Assembly (NCBI GenBank): GCA_900757655.1
Contig: CAAEOT010000022.1
Span: forward strand, 1 to 64,000
Direction: 5' to 3'
Source: an uncultured Oscillospiraceae bacterium
GTDB lineage: Bacteria; Bacillota; Clostridia; Oscillospirales; Oscillospiraceae
Length of the DNA: 64,000 nucleotides
The position numbers and the translations under genes were made by a program. Below the pieces are notes generated by a model that searched no databases, was not told where the DNA came from, and was given only the letters and a program-made list of their open reading frames with translations. Shown here piece after piece: positions 50,754 through 58,408 of the stretch; position 1 is the first letter of the stretch; each line of letters starts with the position of its first letter.

Positions 50754-52427
50754 ATGGAATATCGAAGCGATCTGGAGATCGCCCAGAGCTGCACGATGCA
50801 GCCGATCTGTGACATTGCACGCACCGTCGGCATCGACGATGCTGATATAGAGCCGTATGGCCGCTATAAGGCGAAGGTGGCGCTGTCCGTGCTCGGGCAG
50901 CCGCCGCGCGGAAAGGGAAAGCTGATCCTCGTCACGGCCATCACGCCCACGCCCGCCGGCGAGGGAAAGACGACCACGACCATCGGCCTGGCCGACGCGC
51001 TGCGCCGCATCGGGAAGGACGCGTCCGTCGCGCTGCGCGAGCCGTCGCTCGGCCCGGTATTCGGACGCAAGGGCGGCGCGACCGGCGGCGGCTATGCGCA
51101 GATCGTGCCGATGGAGGACATCGACCTGCACTTCACCGGCGACTTTCACGCCATCGGCGCGGCGAACAACCTGCTCGCCGCCATGCTCGACAACCATATC
51201 CAGCAGGGCAACGCCCTCGGCATCGACCCGCGGCGCGTCACGTGGCGGCGCTGCGTGGACATAAACGACCGGCAGCTGCGCTGCATCGTTGACGGGCTCG
51301 GCGGCAGGACCAACGGCGTGCCGCGCGAGGACGGATTTGACATCACGGTCGCCAGCGAGATCATGGCCGTGCTCTGCCTGGCCGAGTCCATGGCCGACCT
51401 GAAGGCGCGGCTGGGCCGCATCATTGTGGGCTACACGTATGACGGCCGCCCCGTCACGGCGCGCGATCTCAAGGCCGTGGGCGCGATGGCGGCGCTGCTA
51501 CGTGACGCGCTCAAGCCCAACCTCGTGCAGACGCTCGAGGGCACGCCGGCGTTCGTACACGGCGGGCCGTTTGCCAACATCGCGCACGGGTGCAACAGCG
51601 TGCTTGCCACGCGCATGGCCATGCACCGCTGCGACTACGCCGTGACGGAGGCCGGCTTTGGCGCCGATCTCGGTGCGGAGAAGTTTCTGGACATCAAGTG
51701 CCGGCTTGCCGGACTGCGGCCGGACGCCGCCGTCGTGGTGGCGACGGTGCGCGCGCTGAAAATGCACGGCGGTCTGGCGCTGAACGAGCTCGGCACAGAG
51801 GATCTCGACGCGCTACGCCGCGGCGTGCCGAACCTGCTGCACCATGTGCGCTGCATCCGCGACACGTTCGGTCTGCCGTGCGTCGTGGCCATCAATCGCT
51901 TCCCCACCGACACCGACCGCGAGATTGCGCTGCTGACGGAGCTGTGCGGGCAGCTGGGTGTCCGTGTCGTGCTGTCCACCGTCTGGGCCGACGGCGGCCG
52001 CGGCGGCGAGGCGCTCGCGCGCGAGGTCGTGCGCCTGTGCGAGAGCGAAAACCACTTCCGCTTTGCCTATGAGCTCGACGCGCCGGTCGAGGAAAAGATC
52101 GACGCCGTCGTGCGCCGGGTCTACGGCGGTGCGGGCGCGGAGATCCTGCCCGCCGCGCGCAAACAGCTCCGCGAGCTGGAGGCGCTCGGCTTCGGCGGCC
52201 TGCCGGTGTGCATCGCCAAGACGCAGGCGAGCCTGTCGGACGATCCGGCGCTGCTCGGCGCGCCCGAGGGCTTCACCGTGACCGTGCGCAGCGTGACCGT
52301 GTCCGCCGGGGCGGGCTTTCTCGTCGCGCTCACGGGCGACGTGCTCACGATGCCCGGCCTGCCAAAAATCCCGGCCGCCGAAAACATCGACGTCGACGAC
52401 GACGGACGCATCACCGGCCTGTTTTGA
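50754..52427 (+). CDS. fhs: Formate-tetrahydrofolate ligase
   Basis: Forms 10-formyl-THF from formate, THF and ATP. It feeds purine and fMet synthesis and, in acetogens, the Wood-Ljungdahl methyl branch. At 557 residues it has the family length. It shows the P-loop ITPTPAGEGKTTTTIGLADA near 63-82, then EPSLGPVFGRKGGATGGGYA near 96-115 and HFTGDFHAIGAANNLLAAM near 126-144. No other C1-pathway genes are adjacent, and it has its own promoter and terminator. AAGGAGGGG precedes the ATG. Confidence 0.97.
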   Translation: MEYRSDLEIAQSCTMQPICDIARTVGIDDADIEPYGRYKAKVALSVLGQPPRGKGKLILVTAITPTPAGEGKTTTTIGLADALRRIGKDASVALREPSLGPVFGRKGGATGGGYAQIVPMEDIDLHFTGDFHAIGAANNLLAAMLDNHIQQGNALGIDPRRVTWRRCVDINDRQLRCIVDGLGGRTNGVPREDGFDITVASEIMAVLCLAESMADLKARLGRIIVGYTYDGRPVTARDLKAVGAMAALLRDALKPNLVQTLEGTPAFVHGGPFANIAHGCNSVLATRMAMHRCDYAVTEAGFGADLGAEKFLDIKCRLAGLRPDAAVVVATVRALKMHGGLALNELGTEDLDALRRGVPNLLHHVRCIRDTFGLPCVVAINRFPTDTDREIALLTELCGQLGVRVVLSTVWADGGRGGEALAREVVRLCESENHFRFAYELDAPVEEKIDAVVRRVYGGAGAEILPAARKQLRELEALGFGGLPVCIAKTQASLSDDPALLGAPEGFTVTVRSVTVSAGAGFLVALTGDVLTMPGLPKIPAAENIDVDDDGRITGLF

Positions 52428-52434
52428 GCGTTTG

Positions 52435-52466
52435 CGCCCGCACGGTTTTCCTGTGCGGGCGTTTTT
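52435..52466 (+). terminator. Intrinsic terminator of fhs
   Basis: A 9-bp stem (CGCCCGCAC / GTGCGGGCG, 9-nt loop) followed by TTTTTC. Confidence 0.9.
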
Positions 52467-52480
52467 CTGCGCATCACTAG

Positions 52481-52497
52481 AAGTTATGTAAACCAAA
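52481..52497 (+). repeat. 17-bp dispersed motif, copy 2
   Basis: AAGTTATGTAAACCAAA, identical to 10471-10487. It lies just after the fhs terminator and just before the pdaB promoter region, so both copies sit between a terminator and the next promoter. Relative to the downstream gene the two copies are in opposite orientation. Confidence 0.5.
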
Positions 52498-52501
52498 TGG
52501 C

Positions 52502-52531
52502 GCATACCGCGCTCCGCCCGCTCATAGGATA
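52502..52531 (+). promoter_or_regulatory. Candidate sporulation-sigma promoter of pdaB
   Basis: CATAGGATA (52523-52531) matches the CATANNNTA -10 of SigE/SigK-type promoters. GCATA (52502-52506) lies 16 bases upstream, where a short ATA-type -35 is expected. No good SigA promoter is visible. Assignment to SigE, SigG or SigK is not possible by eye. Confidence 0.45.
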
Positions 52532-52556
52532 ATGGCAGAAAGCCGGAGGTGGTGCA

Positions 52557-53342
52557 ATGTACAAAGTGCGGCAAGCCGTCAGAAAACACCGGAAACTGCT
52601 GAGCGTGTGCGCGATGGTGCTGGCCATCGCGCTTATGTTCTGGGCGGTCAACAGCCCCGCGATCGTGGGCGTGAGCGCGGCCAAGCGTGTGCTGCCCATC
52701 TACTGCGTGCAGCGCGACGACCGTGTCGTGAGCCTGTCGTTCGACGCAGCCTGGGGCAACGAGGATACGCAGATGCTCATCGACATCCTCAACAAGTACA
52801 ACGTCCACGCGACGTTCTTCGTCGTGGGCGAATGGGTGGACAAATATCCGGAGTCGGTCAAGGCGCTCGCGGATGCGGGCAACGATGTCATGAACCACTC
52901 GTCCACGCACCCGCACATGGCGCAGCTAAGCGCCGAGCAGATCCAGACGGAGGTCAACACCTGCGCCGATAAAATCGAAGCCGTCACCGGTACGCGGCCG
53001 ACACTGTTTCGCTGCCCCTACGGGGAGTACAACGACACGGTCGTGAGCACCATCAACGGTCTGGGCATGCATGTCATCCAGTGGGACGTGGATTCCCTCG
53101 ACTGGAAGGGGCTGAGCAGCGACGAGATCACATCGCGCGTGCTCACGCGCGTGCAGCCGGGCAGCATCGTGCTGTTCCACAACGCGGCCGAGCACACGCC
53201 GGAGGCGCTGGCCGGCATCATTGAGGCGCTCATCGCCGACGGGTATTCCATCATCCCGATCTCGCAGATGATCCTCCCCGGCGACACGAGCATCGACCCC
53301 AACGGCCGCCAGTGTCCGGCGACCGTGGGCGAGGGGTCATGA
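52557..53342 (+). CDS. pdaB: Polysaccharide deacetylase, PdaB-type sporulation protein
   Basis: A 261-residue protein with an N-terminal TM (about 15-38) and a NodB-homology domain: VVSLSFDAAWGNEDT near 58-72 (the FDxxWG variant typical of PdaB), the metal His pair in MNHSSTHPHM near 111-120, and LFRCPYGEYND near 150. PdaB is needed for spore cortex maintenance in Bacillus. The FDAAWG motif lacks the second Asp of TFDDG, as in other PdaB proteins, so catalytic activity is unclear. GGAGG precedes the ATG. Confidence 0.9.
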   Translation: MYKVRQAVRKHRKLLSVCAMVLAIALMFWAVNSPAIVGVSAAKRVLPIYCVQRDDRVVSLSFDAAWGNEDTQMLIDILNKYNVHATFFVVGEWVDKYPESVKALADAGNDVMNHSSTHPHMAQLSAEQIQTEVNTCADKIEAVTGTRPTLFRCPYGEYNDTVVSTINGLGMHVIQWDVDSLDWKGLSSDEITSRVLTRVQPGSIVLFHNAAEHTPEALAGIIEALIADGYSIIPISQMILPGDTSIDPNGRQCPATVGEGS

Positions 53343-53351
53343 ACAGAAAAT

Positions 53352-53376
53352 GAAAGCGGGGCCTCGCCCCGCTTTC
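53352..53376 (+). terminator. Terminator after pdaB
   Basis: An 11-bp stem (GAAAGCGGGGC / GCCCCGCTTTC, 3-nt loop) 9 bases after the stop; the T-rich tail is broken (GTTGCATTTT). Confidence 0.7.
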
Positions 53377-53377
53377 G

Positions 53378-53406
53378 TTGCATTTTGCGCGCAAAAACGC
53401 TATAAT
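53378..53406 (+). promoter_or_regulatory. SigA-type promoter of the NYN-LOTUS gene
   Basis: TTGCAT (53378-53383), a 17-bp spacer and a consensus TATAAT (53401-53406). It begins 1 base after the pdaB terminator stem. Confidence 0.75.
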
Positions 53407-53451
53407 GAAGAAAAAATCACCGCCCACGGGACGGTTCAGGAGTAAACATCT

Positions 53452-54306
53452 ATGGAAAATTTCCAGAAAATCGCCGTGCTCATCGACGCCGACAACACGC
53501 AGCTGTCCAAGCTGGAGGCCGTGCTGCACGAGGTATCGACCTACGGCCGCATCGTCGTGAAAAAGGCCTACGGCAACTGGCGCAAGGACTCGCTGAAAAA
53601 CTGGGAGCCGGAGCTCAAGCGCCTCGCCATCCGTGCCGAGCAGCAGTTTGACTATGTCACCGGCAAAAACACGACCGACATCGCCATGGTCATCGGGGCC
53701 ATGGATCTGCTGCACAATAATATGTACGACGCGCTCGTGCTCGTGTCGAGCGACAGCGACTTCACGCCGCTGGCCATCCGTCTGCGCGAGTCGGGCCTGT
53801 ATATCATCGGCGCCGGCGTGACGACGACGCCGGAATCATTCAAAAACGCGTGCGACGACTTCATCCTCATCGACTACCTGTCCAAGGCGGATGAGAAGCC
53901 CGCCGCAGCCGAGCACGCCGCTGAGCCCGCAGCCAAGAAGCCCGCCCGCAAGACGAAAAAGACCACCCGCAGCACGAAGAAGTCCGCGGCCGAGTCTGCC
54001 CCGGCCACCGAACCCGAACCGGAACCGACGCCCGAACCAGAACCGGAGCCGGAGCCGAAAAAGCCAGACATCCGCGAGATCCACAACCTGCTGCACATTG
54101 CGTCCGAGAAGTATCAGGACGCCGACGGCTTTGTCAACGTCAGCTCCTCGGGGCTGTATATCAAGCGCGTGAAGCCCGATTTTAACGTGCGCGCCTACGG
54201 CTACAGCAAGCTGCCGGAGCTGCTGGCCGCCTTCCCGAACAAGTACCAGATCAAGCGCTATGAGGGCAAGGGCGGCGCGACGATCATCGCCTATAAATGT
54301 CTGTAA
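53452..54306 (+). CDS. NYN domain protein with C-terminal OST-HTH/LOTUS domain
   Basis: A 284-residue protein. The N-terminal NYN (PIN-like) RNase domain covers about 1-150: acidic metal site AVLIDADNTQLSKL at 8-21, TTDIAMVIGAMDLLHN near 73-88, and VLVSSDSDFTPLAIRLRESG near 95-114. A low-complexity linker follows, first Ala/Lys-rich (basic), then Glu-Pro repeats (about 183-204). The C-terminal OST-HTH/LOTUS domain covers about 207-284: IREIHNLLHIASEKYQDADG and GGATIIAYKCL. This layout matches bacterial LabA-like / YacP-like NYN proteins with an RNA-binding LOTUS fold. A role in RNA cleavage is inferred from the family. Confidence 0.9.
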   Translation: MENFQKIAVLIDADNTQLSKLEAVLHEVSTYGRIVVKKAYGNWRKDSLKNWEPELKRLAIRAEQQFDYVTGKNTTDIAMVIGAMDLLHNNMYDALVLVSSDSDFTPLAIRLRESGLYIIGAGVTTTPESFKNACDDFILIDYLSKADEKPAAAEHAAEPAAKKPARKTKKTTRSTKKSAAESAPATEPEPEPTPEPEPEPEPKKPDIREIHNLLHIASEKYQDADGFVNVSSSGLYIKRVKPDFNVRAYGYSKLPELLAAFPNKYQIKRYEGKGGATIIAYKCL

Positions 54307-54358
54307 TATCAAGCATTTGAAACTCTGATAAGAACCCGCTCAGATTTCAAAAATCCCC

Positions 54359-54387
54359 TTGACTTTCGCTTCCGGGCGCGCTAGAAT
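54359..54387 (+). promoter_or_regulatory. SigA-type promoter of the transporter operon
   Basis: TTGACT (54359-54364), a 17-bp spacer and TAGAAT (54382-54387). The expected start is near 54394, giving a leader of about 95 nt. Confidence 0.65.
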
Positions 54388-54392
54388 TCCTC

Positions 54393-54488
54393 TCCTGATG
54401 GGGTAGGACACCACCGCAAAGCAAACCTCTTTCTTAGATGCCTCTGCGTCGGCACACCCCTCAAATTTTAAGAAAGAAGGTTTTTCCT
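54393..54488 (+). promoter_or_regulatory. Structured 5' leader with RBS-sequestering helix, candidate riboswitch
   Basis: ACCTCTTTCTTA (54425-54436) is complementary, with one bulged A, to 54469-54481, which contains the AAGAAGG ribosome binding site of the transporter. The loop closed by this helix holds a 5-bp hairpin (GATGC-CTCT-GCGTC, 54437-54450). A 5' segment, GATGGGGT (54397-54404), can form the loop of a short hairpin (TCCT/AGGA) and can instead pair with ACCTC (54425-54429) or ACCCC (54456-54460). Competing pairings plus a masked RBS are typical of translational riboswitches. I could not match it to a known class. Confidence 0.5.
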
Positions 54489-55853
54489 ATGACTGCTCAA
54501 ATTCTTGCGGCCGTCATCTTTGTCGGCATGTTTGCGCTCATCATCATGGACAAATTCGAGCGCCAGTATGTCACGCTCGGCAGCGCGGCGCTCGTGCTCG
54601 TGGTCGTGTTCGGCATCTGTATGCACAGCTGGGACGCGATCAAAAACGCCCTGAACCTCGGCGCCATCTTCCGCGCCGACTTCTGGTACGGCGCCTCGGA
54701 GAGTGCCAGCTCCGGCGTCAACTGGTCGACCATCTTCTTCATCACCGGTATGATGATCATGGTCGAGGGCCTCGGCAAATCCGGCTTCTTCCGTTGGCTG
54801 TGCCTGTCGCTGGCAAAGCTCGCGCACTACCATGTGGTGCCGCTGCTGCTGTGTTTCATGGCCATGTCCGCGTTTCTGGCCATGTTCATCGACAGCATCA
54901 CGGTCGTGCTGTTTCTCGCGACCGTCACGCTGGAGCTGGCGCAGATCCTGTGCTTTGACCCCGTCCCGATGATCCTGTCGGAGGTCTTTTGCGCCAACCT
55001 CGGCGGCGCCGCCACCATGTGCGGCGATCCCCCCAACATCATCATCGGCACGGCGCTCGGCTATACCTTCACGGACTTCATTGAAAACACCGGCGTGATC
55101 GTCGGCATCTGTTTTGTGTTCGTGCTGGTGTTCTTCTGGCTGTGCTTCCGCAAGCCGCTCAAGGCGAGCGAGGCCGCCCGTCCGGCCGACGCTGTCTGCC
55201 CCGCCCCTGCGACCGCCATCGCCAACCGCAAGGCGTTCGTCGCGGATGTGATCGTGTTTCTCATCGCGGTCGCGCTGCTTGTGACACACGCGCAGACCAG
55301 GCTGACCGTCGCGTGCATCGGCGTGATCGTCGCAGCGCTGACGCTGCTCGTGACCGTGTGCACCAACGGCAGCACCGGCGTGAAGGAAGTGCTGCGCGGC
55401 GTGGACTACAAGACGCTGCTGTTTTTCATCGGCCTGTTCATCTCCGTCGCGGGACTGGAGCAGACCGGCGTGCTCAAGCTCATCGCGCAGTTCATCTCGA
55501 GCATCAGCGGCGGCAGCATCAAGGCCGTCATCCTCATCATCCTGCTGCTGTCGGCCGTGTGCAGTGCGCTGATCGACAACATCCCGTTCGCGGCCACCAT
55601 GGTGCCGGTCATTCAGTCCATCGCGGCGACGCAGGGCATGGATCTGCGCGTGATCGCCTGGGCACTCTCGCTCGGCACCGACCTCGGCGGCAACGCCACG
55701 CCCATCGGCGCGTCGGCCAACGTCGTGGCCACGTCCGTGTCGGCCAAGAGCGGCCACCCCATCACCTGGGGCAAATACTGCAAATACTGCGTTCCGGCCA
55801 CCGTACTGGTCATTGCGGTCTCGCTGGGATGCCTGTTTCTGAGATACCTGTGA
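54489..55853 (+). CDS. SLC13/ArsB/NhaD superfamily (IT superfamily) membrane transporter
   Basis: A 454-residue protein with about eleven TMs in two repeats. Ion-transporter signatures: NWSTIFFITGMMIMVEGLGK near 78-97, MFIDSITVVLFLATVTLELA near 134-153 and CGDPPNIIIGTALGYTFTDF near 178-197. The second half has FFIGLFISVAGLEQTG near 312, DNIPFAATMVPVI near 359 and LGTDLGGNATPIGASANVVA near 395, typical of the family. The substrate (arsenite, Na+/H+, dicarboxylate or another anion) cannot be assigned. The start follows AAGAAGG. It is co-transcribed with the kinase-like gene 29 bases on. Confidence 0.88.
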   Translation: MTAQILAAVIFVGMFALIIMDKFERQYVTLGSAALVLVVVFGICMHSWDAIKNALNLGAIFRADFWYGASESASSGVNWSTIFFITGMMIMVEGLGKSGFFRWLCLSLAKLAHYHVVPLLLCFMAMSAFLAMFIDSITVVLFLATVTLELAQILCFDPVPMILSEVFCANLGGAATMCGDPPNIIIGTALGYTFTDFIENTGVIVGICFVFVLVFFWLCFRKPLKASEAARPADAVCPAPATAIANRKAFVADVIVFLIAVALLVTHAQTRLTVACIGVIVAALTLLVTVCTNGSTGVKEVLRGVDYKTLLFFIGLFISVAGLEQTGVLKLIAQFISSISGGSIKAVILIILLLSAVCSALIDNIPFAATMVPVIQSIAATQGMDLRVIAWALSLGTDLGGNATPIGASANVVATSVSAKSGHPITWGKYCKYCVPATVLVIAVSLGCLFLRYL

Positions 55854-55882
55854 TCCTACTTTGAGAAAGGCGGTAACGCATC

Positions 55883-56470
55883 ATGAAGCAAATCATCGTG
55901 ACCGTCGGCCGTGAACACGGCAGCGGCGGCAAGTACATCGCCGAACAGATCGCCAAACAGCTCGGCATCGCGTTTTATGATAAGGAGCTGCTGCTGGCCA
56001 GTGTCTTCAACGCCGAGGATGCCGCGCGCTATGACGAAAAGCCCGTGCACCTGCTGTGGTCGCGCCGCATCGGCGAGAATTTCAACGCGCCGGAGGACGC
56101 GCTCGCGCACGAGACATTCGAGCACATTCAGGAGCTTGCCGACAGCGGCGAGTCGTTCGTCGTGCTCGGCCGGTGCTCGGATTATGTGCTGCGCGCCAAC
56201 CCGAACGCCGTGCACCTGTTCATCGCCGGAAAGCCCGACGTGAAGCGCCGGCGGCTCATGGAGGAAAAATCCCTCACGGCCGATCAGGCGGCGCAGGAAA
56301 TGCGCCGTGTCGACCGCGACCGCAAGGCCTACCACAACTACTACTGCGACACGAAGTGGGGCGATGCGCGCGGGTATGACCTCGTTGTCAACAGCGGCAA
56401 GCTCGGCATCGAGAAGACTGTCGACACGCTCGTGGCCTACGTGCGTGCCTACCAGGCGCAGAACGCATAA
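55883..56470 (+). CDS. Cytidylate kinase-like family protein
   Basis: A 195-residue P-loop protein of the Cytidylate_kin2 type: IIVTVGREHGSGGKYIAEQI at 4-23 with an unusual P-loop (GREHGSGGKY), FYDKELL near 32, VVLGRCSDYVL near 95 and the Arg-rich RRVDRDRKAYHNYYCDTKWG near 142-161. It differs from true CMP kinase (Cmk), and the substrate is unknown. It directly follows the transporter, so it probably belongs to the same response. A terminator comes right after. Confidence 0.87.
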   Translation: MKQIIVTVGREHGSGGKYIAEQIAKQLGIAFYDKELLLASVFNAEDAARYDEKPVHLLWSRRIGENFNAPEDALAHETFEHIQELADSGESFVVLGRCSDYVLRANPNAVHLFIAGKPDVKRRRLMEEKSLTADQAAQEMRRVDRDRKAYHNYYCDTKWGDARGYDLVVNSGKLGIEKTVDTLVAYVRAYQAQNA

Positions 56471-56476
56471 ACCGCA

Positions 56477-56510
56477 AAACTCCCCGGATGCATGATCCGG
56501 GGAGTTTTGT
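56477..56510. terminator. Bidirectional terminator between convergent genes
   Basis: A 13-bp stem (AAACTCCCCGGAT / ATCCGGGGAGTTT, 5-nt loop) with T-rich tails on both strands; it serves the kinase-like gene (+) and the EamA gene (-). Confidence 0.9.
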
Positions 56511-56513
56511 ATT

Positions 56514-57374
56514 TCAGGCGTCGTGCTTTTGCGGCCAACAGGATGTCAGGATTCCGGCCAGGATCAGTACACCGCCGAGCAGACCCGCAAAACCGAAGTG
56601 CTCGTGAAAGCACACCGCACCCAACGTTGCCGCAACGAAAGGATTGAGCGCACAAAACAGTGCTGCGTGGTCCGCCGTTGTTCCGCTCTGTGCGACCGGC
56701 TGGAGTGTGAAGCCAAAGCCGCTGCACACAAGCGCCAGTGCCAGTACCACCAGCCACTCTGTGCCGCTGCCGGGCAGGTGCGGCATCTCAAAAAGAAAAG
56801 ACGCCGCCAACGCCAACAGCCCCAAAAACCCCACCTGCACAACACCGGACAGCAGCGGATCTGCCCCGGCGTGCGTGAGCCGGTCGGTCACGAGAATGGC
56901 AGCCGAATACAAAAACGCCTCCAAAATGCAATATCCGACGCCCGGTGTGAACGAAAGGCCGTTGCGCAGCGTGAGCAGCGTCACGCCCAGCAGACAAGCC
57001 AGCGCGCCGATCAACGCGCGGCGCTCCGGCCAACGGCGGCTGAGCACCGCCTGAACGATCGGCACGATGACAACAGCCGTATTGGTCACGAAGGACACCG
57101 TCGAGGTTTCCACCGTTTTGAGCGCCGTGAGCTCCGCCGTCATGACGCAAAAATAGATGCCGCCCATGGCCAGACCGCTCAGCAGTGTGCGGCGGTCGAT
57201 GTGCAGCAGCCGCCGCCAAAACAACACCGCCAGAAACGCAAACGCCAGCAAAAACCGCACTGCCAGCAGCGTGAATTTGCCCATGTCCTGCAGACCGACC
57301 TTTGTAAGCACATACGACGTGCTGCGCGCAATGATGACCGCCGCCAGTAGCAGCTCCGCCTGTGTGCGCGTCAT
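56514..57374 (-). CDS. EamA-family (DMT superfamily) transporter
   Basis: A 286-residue membrane protein with ten predicted TMs in two EamA repeats, for example FTLLAVRFLLAFAFLAVLFW near 34 and PVAQSGTTADHAALFCALNP near 217-236 before the last segments. DMT exporters move small metabolites or amino acids outward; the substrate is unknown. The start is odd. A good GGGAGG site points to an ATG at 57390 that is out of frame. The in-frame ATG at 57374 lies about 25 bases from that site, with a stop 5 codons upstream. It diverges from the lysR gene. Confidence 0.88.
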   Translation of the reverse strand: MTRTQAELLLAAVIIARSTSYVLTKVGLQDMGKFTLLAVRFLLAFAFLAVLFWRRLLHIDRRTLLSGLAMGGIYFCVMTAELTALKTVETSTVSFVTNTAVVIVPIVQAVLSRRWPERRALIGALACLLGVTLLTLRNGLSFTPGVGYCILEAFLYSAAILVTDRLTHAGADPLLSGVVQVGFLGLLALAASFLFEMPHLPGSGTEWLVVLALALVCSGFGFTLQPVAQSGTTADHAALFCALNPFVAATLGAVCFHEHFGFAGLLGGVLILAGILTSCWPQKHDA

Positions 57375-57413
57375 GGGTCCGGGTCTTCATCCGTAATTCC
57401 TCCCGAAAATGTC

Positions 57414-57442
57414 TTGACGAAACGATACCACGGTTATATCAT
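57414..57442 (+). promoter_or_regulatory. Candidate promoter of the lysR-M3 peptidase-MBL unit
   Basis: TTGACG (57414-57419), a 17-bp spacer and TATCAT (57437-57442), 60 bases upstream of the lysR ATG in the divergent region. Confidence 0.5.
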
Positions 57443-57502
57443 TGCGTAAAGAGACAATGTTTCAACAGTTCCTTGCGAATCCCGCAAGGACGGAGGCAGC
57501 TT

Positions 57503-58408
57503 ATGGACACGGAAAAATGCCGCGCACTGCTGGCCGTGCTCGAGGCCGGGAGCCTCTCGGCGGCGGCGGAAAAACTGGACTACACTCCCTCCGGCCTGAG
57601 CCGGATGATGGCGGCGCTTGAGCAGGAGCTGGGCTTCCCGCTGCTGAGCCGCTCGCACAACGGCGTGCAGCCGACGCGTGCCTGCCGGACGCTGCTGCCG
57701 ACGCTGCGGGAACTGACGCACTGGAGCGCCCTGCTCGAGGCACAGGCAGCCGAGATCCGCGGCGTCGAGACCGGCACCATCGCCGTCGGCTGCGTGTACG
57801 GGGCATACTACGGCTGGCTCAGCCGCTGCATCGCCCGCTTCTGCGAAGTCTACCCCGGCATCGAGGTGCAGGTCCTGCAGGGCAACAGCAGCCAGCTCAC
57901 GCGCGCCGTGAGCGAGCACACGGCCGACTTTTGCATCACGAGCTTCCGCGAGGGCGACTTTGACTGGATCCCGCTGTACGCCGATCCCATGGTCGCGTGG
58001 CTGCCGCCGGAGCATCCGCTGGCCGGGGGCAGGACGTTCCCGCTCGCGGCGTTTGCGACCGAGCCGACCATCGCGACCTATATGCACCAGGACACAGACA
58101 ACGCGCGCGTGTTCGCCCGCGCGGGCATCACACCGAATGTCCGCTACACGTCCGTGGACAGCCGCGCCACCTTTGCCATGGTGCAGGCCGGTCTCGGCGT
58201 GAGTCTGAACAATCAACTCATCACCCGCGGCTGGGACACGACCGGCATCGTGATCCTCCCGGTCGATCCGCCGCAATATGCCGAGATCGGCATCGCCGCG
58301 CCCGCGCCGGAGGAGCTGTCCCCGGCGGCGAAGCGGTTTCTCGCCTTCGCCCGGCAGACACTGCGCACGGATCCCGAGGCCGCGGAACTTGGAAAGGAGC
58401 AAGCATGA
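57503..58408 (+). CDS. LysR-family transcriptional regulator
   Basis: A 301-residue LTTR. The N-terminal winged HTH is MDTEKCRALLAVLEAGSLSAAAEKLDYTPSGLSRMM (1-36), with the usual linker helix. The effector-binding domain begins near 90 (GTIAVGCVYGAYYGWLSRCI). Start follows GGAGG. It diverges from the EamA transporter, the typical arrangement for a regulator of that exporter. Its stop overlaps the downstream peptidase start as ATGA, so regulator and peptidase are also coupled. Confidence 0.93.
   Translation: MDTEKCRALLAVLEAGSLSAAAEKLDYTPSGLSRMMAALEQELGFPLLSRSHNGVQPTRACRTLLPTLRELTHWSALLEAQAAEIRGVETGTIAVGCVYGAYYGWLSRCIARFCEVYPGIEVQVLQGNSSQLTRAVSEHTADFCITSFREGDFDWIPLYADPMVAWLPPEHPLAGGRTFPLAAFATEPTIATYMHQDTDNARVFARAGITPNVRYTSVDSRATFAMVQAGLGVSLNNQLITRGWDTTGIVILPVDPPQYAEIGIAAPAPEELSPAAKRFLAFARQTLRTDPEAAELGKEQA

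Noticed and set aside
52464..52500. The 17-bp motif region as a chromosomal dif site
   Set aside because: TTATGTAAAC fits a XerD half-site, but no XerC half at the required spacing is present at either copy.
54393..54440. Direct assignment of the transporter leader to the fluoride riboswitch class
   Set aside because: GATGGNGT and ACCGC occur, but the first stem is shifted and weak and the conserved downstream segment is missing, so the class call is not supported.
57997..58404. N-terminal extension of the M3 peptidase by 136 residues
   Set aside because: The extension is Arg/His/Gly-rich shadow coding inside lysR; the family start and RBS are at 58405.
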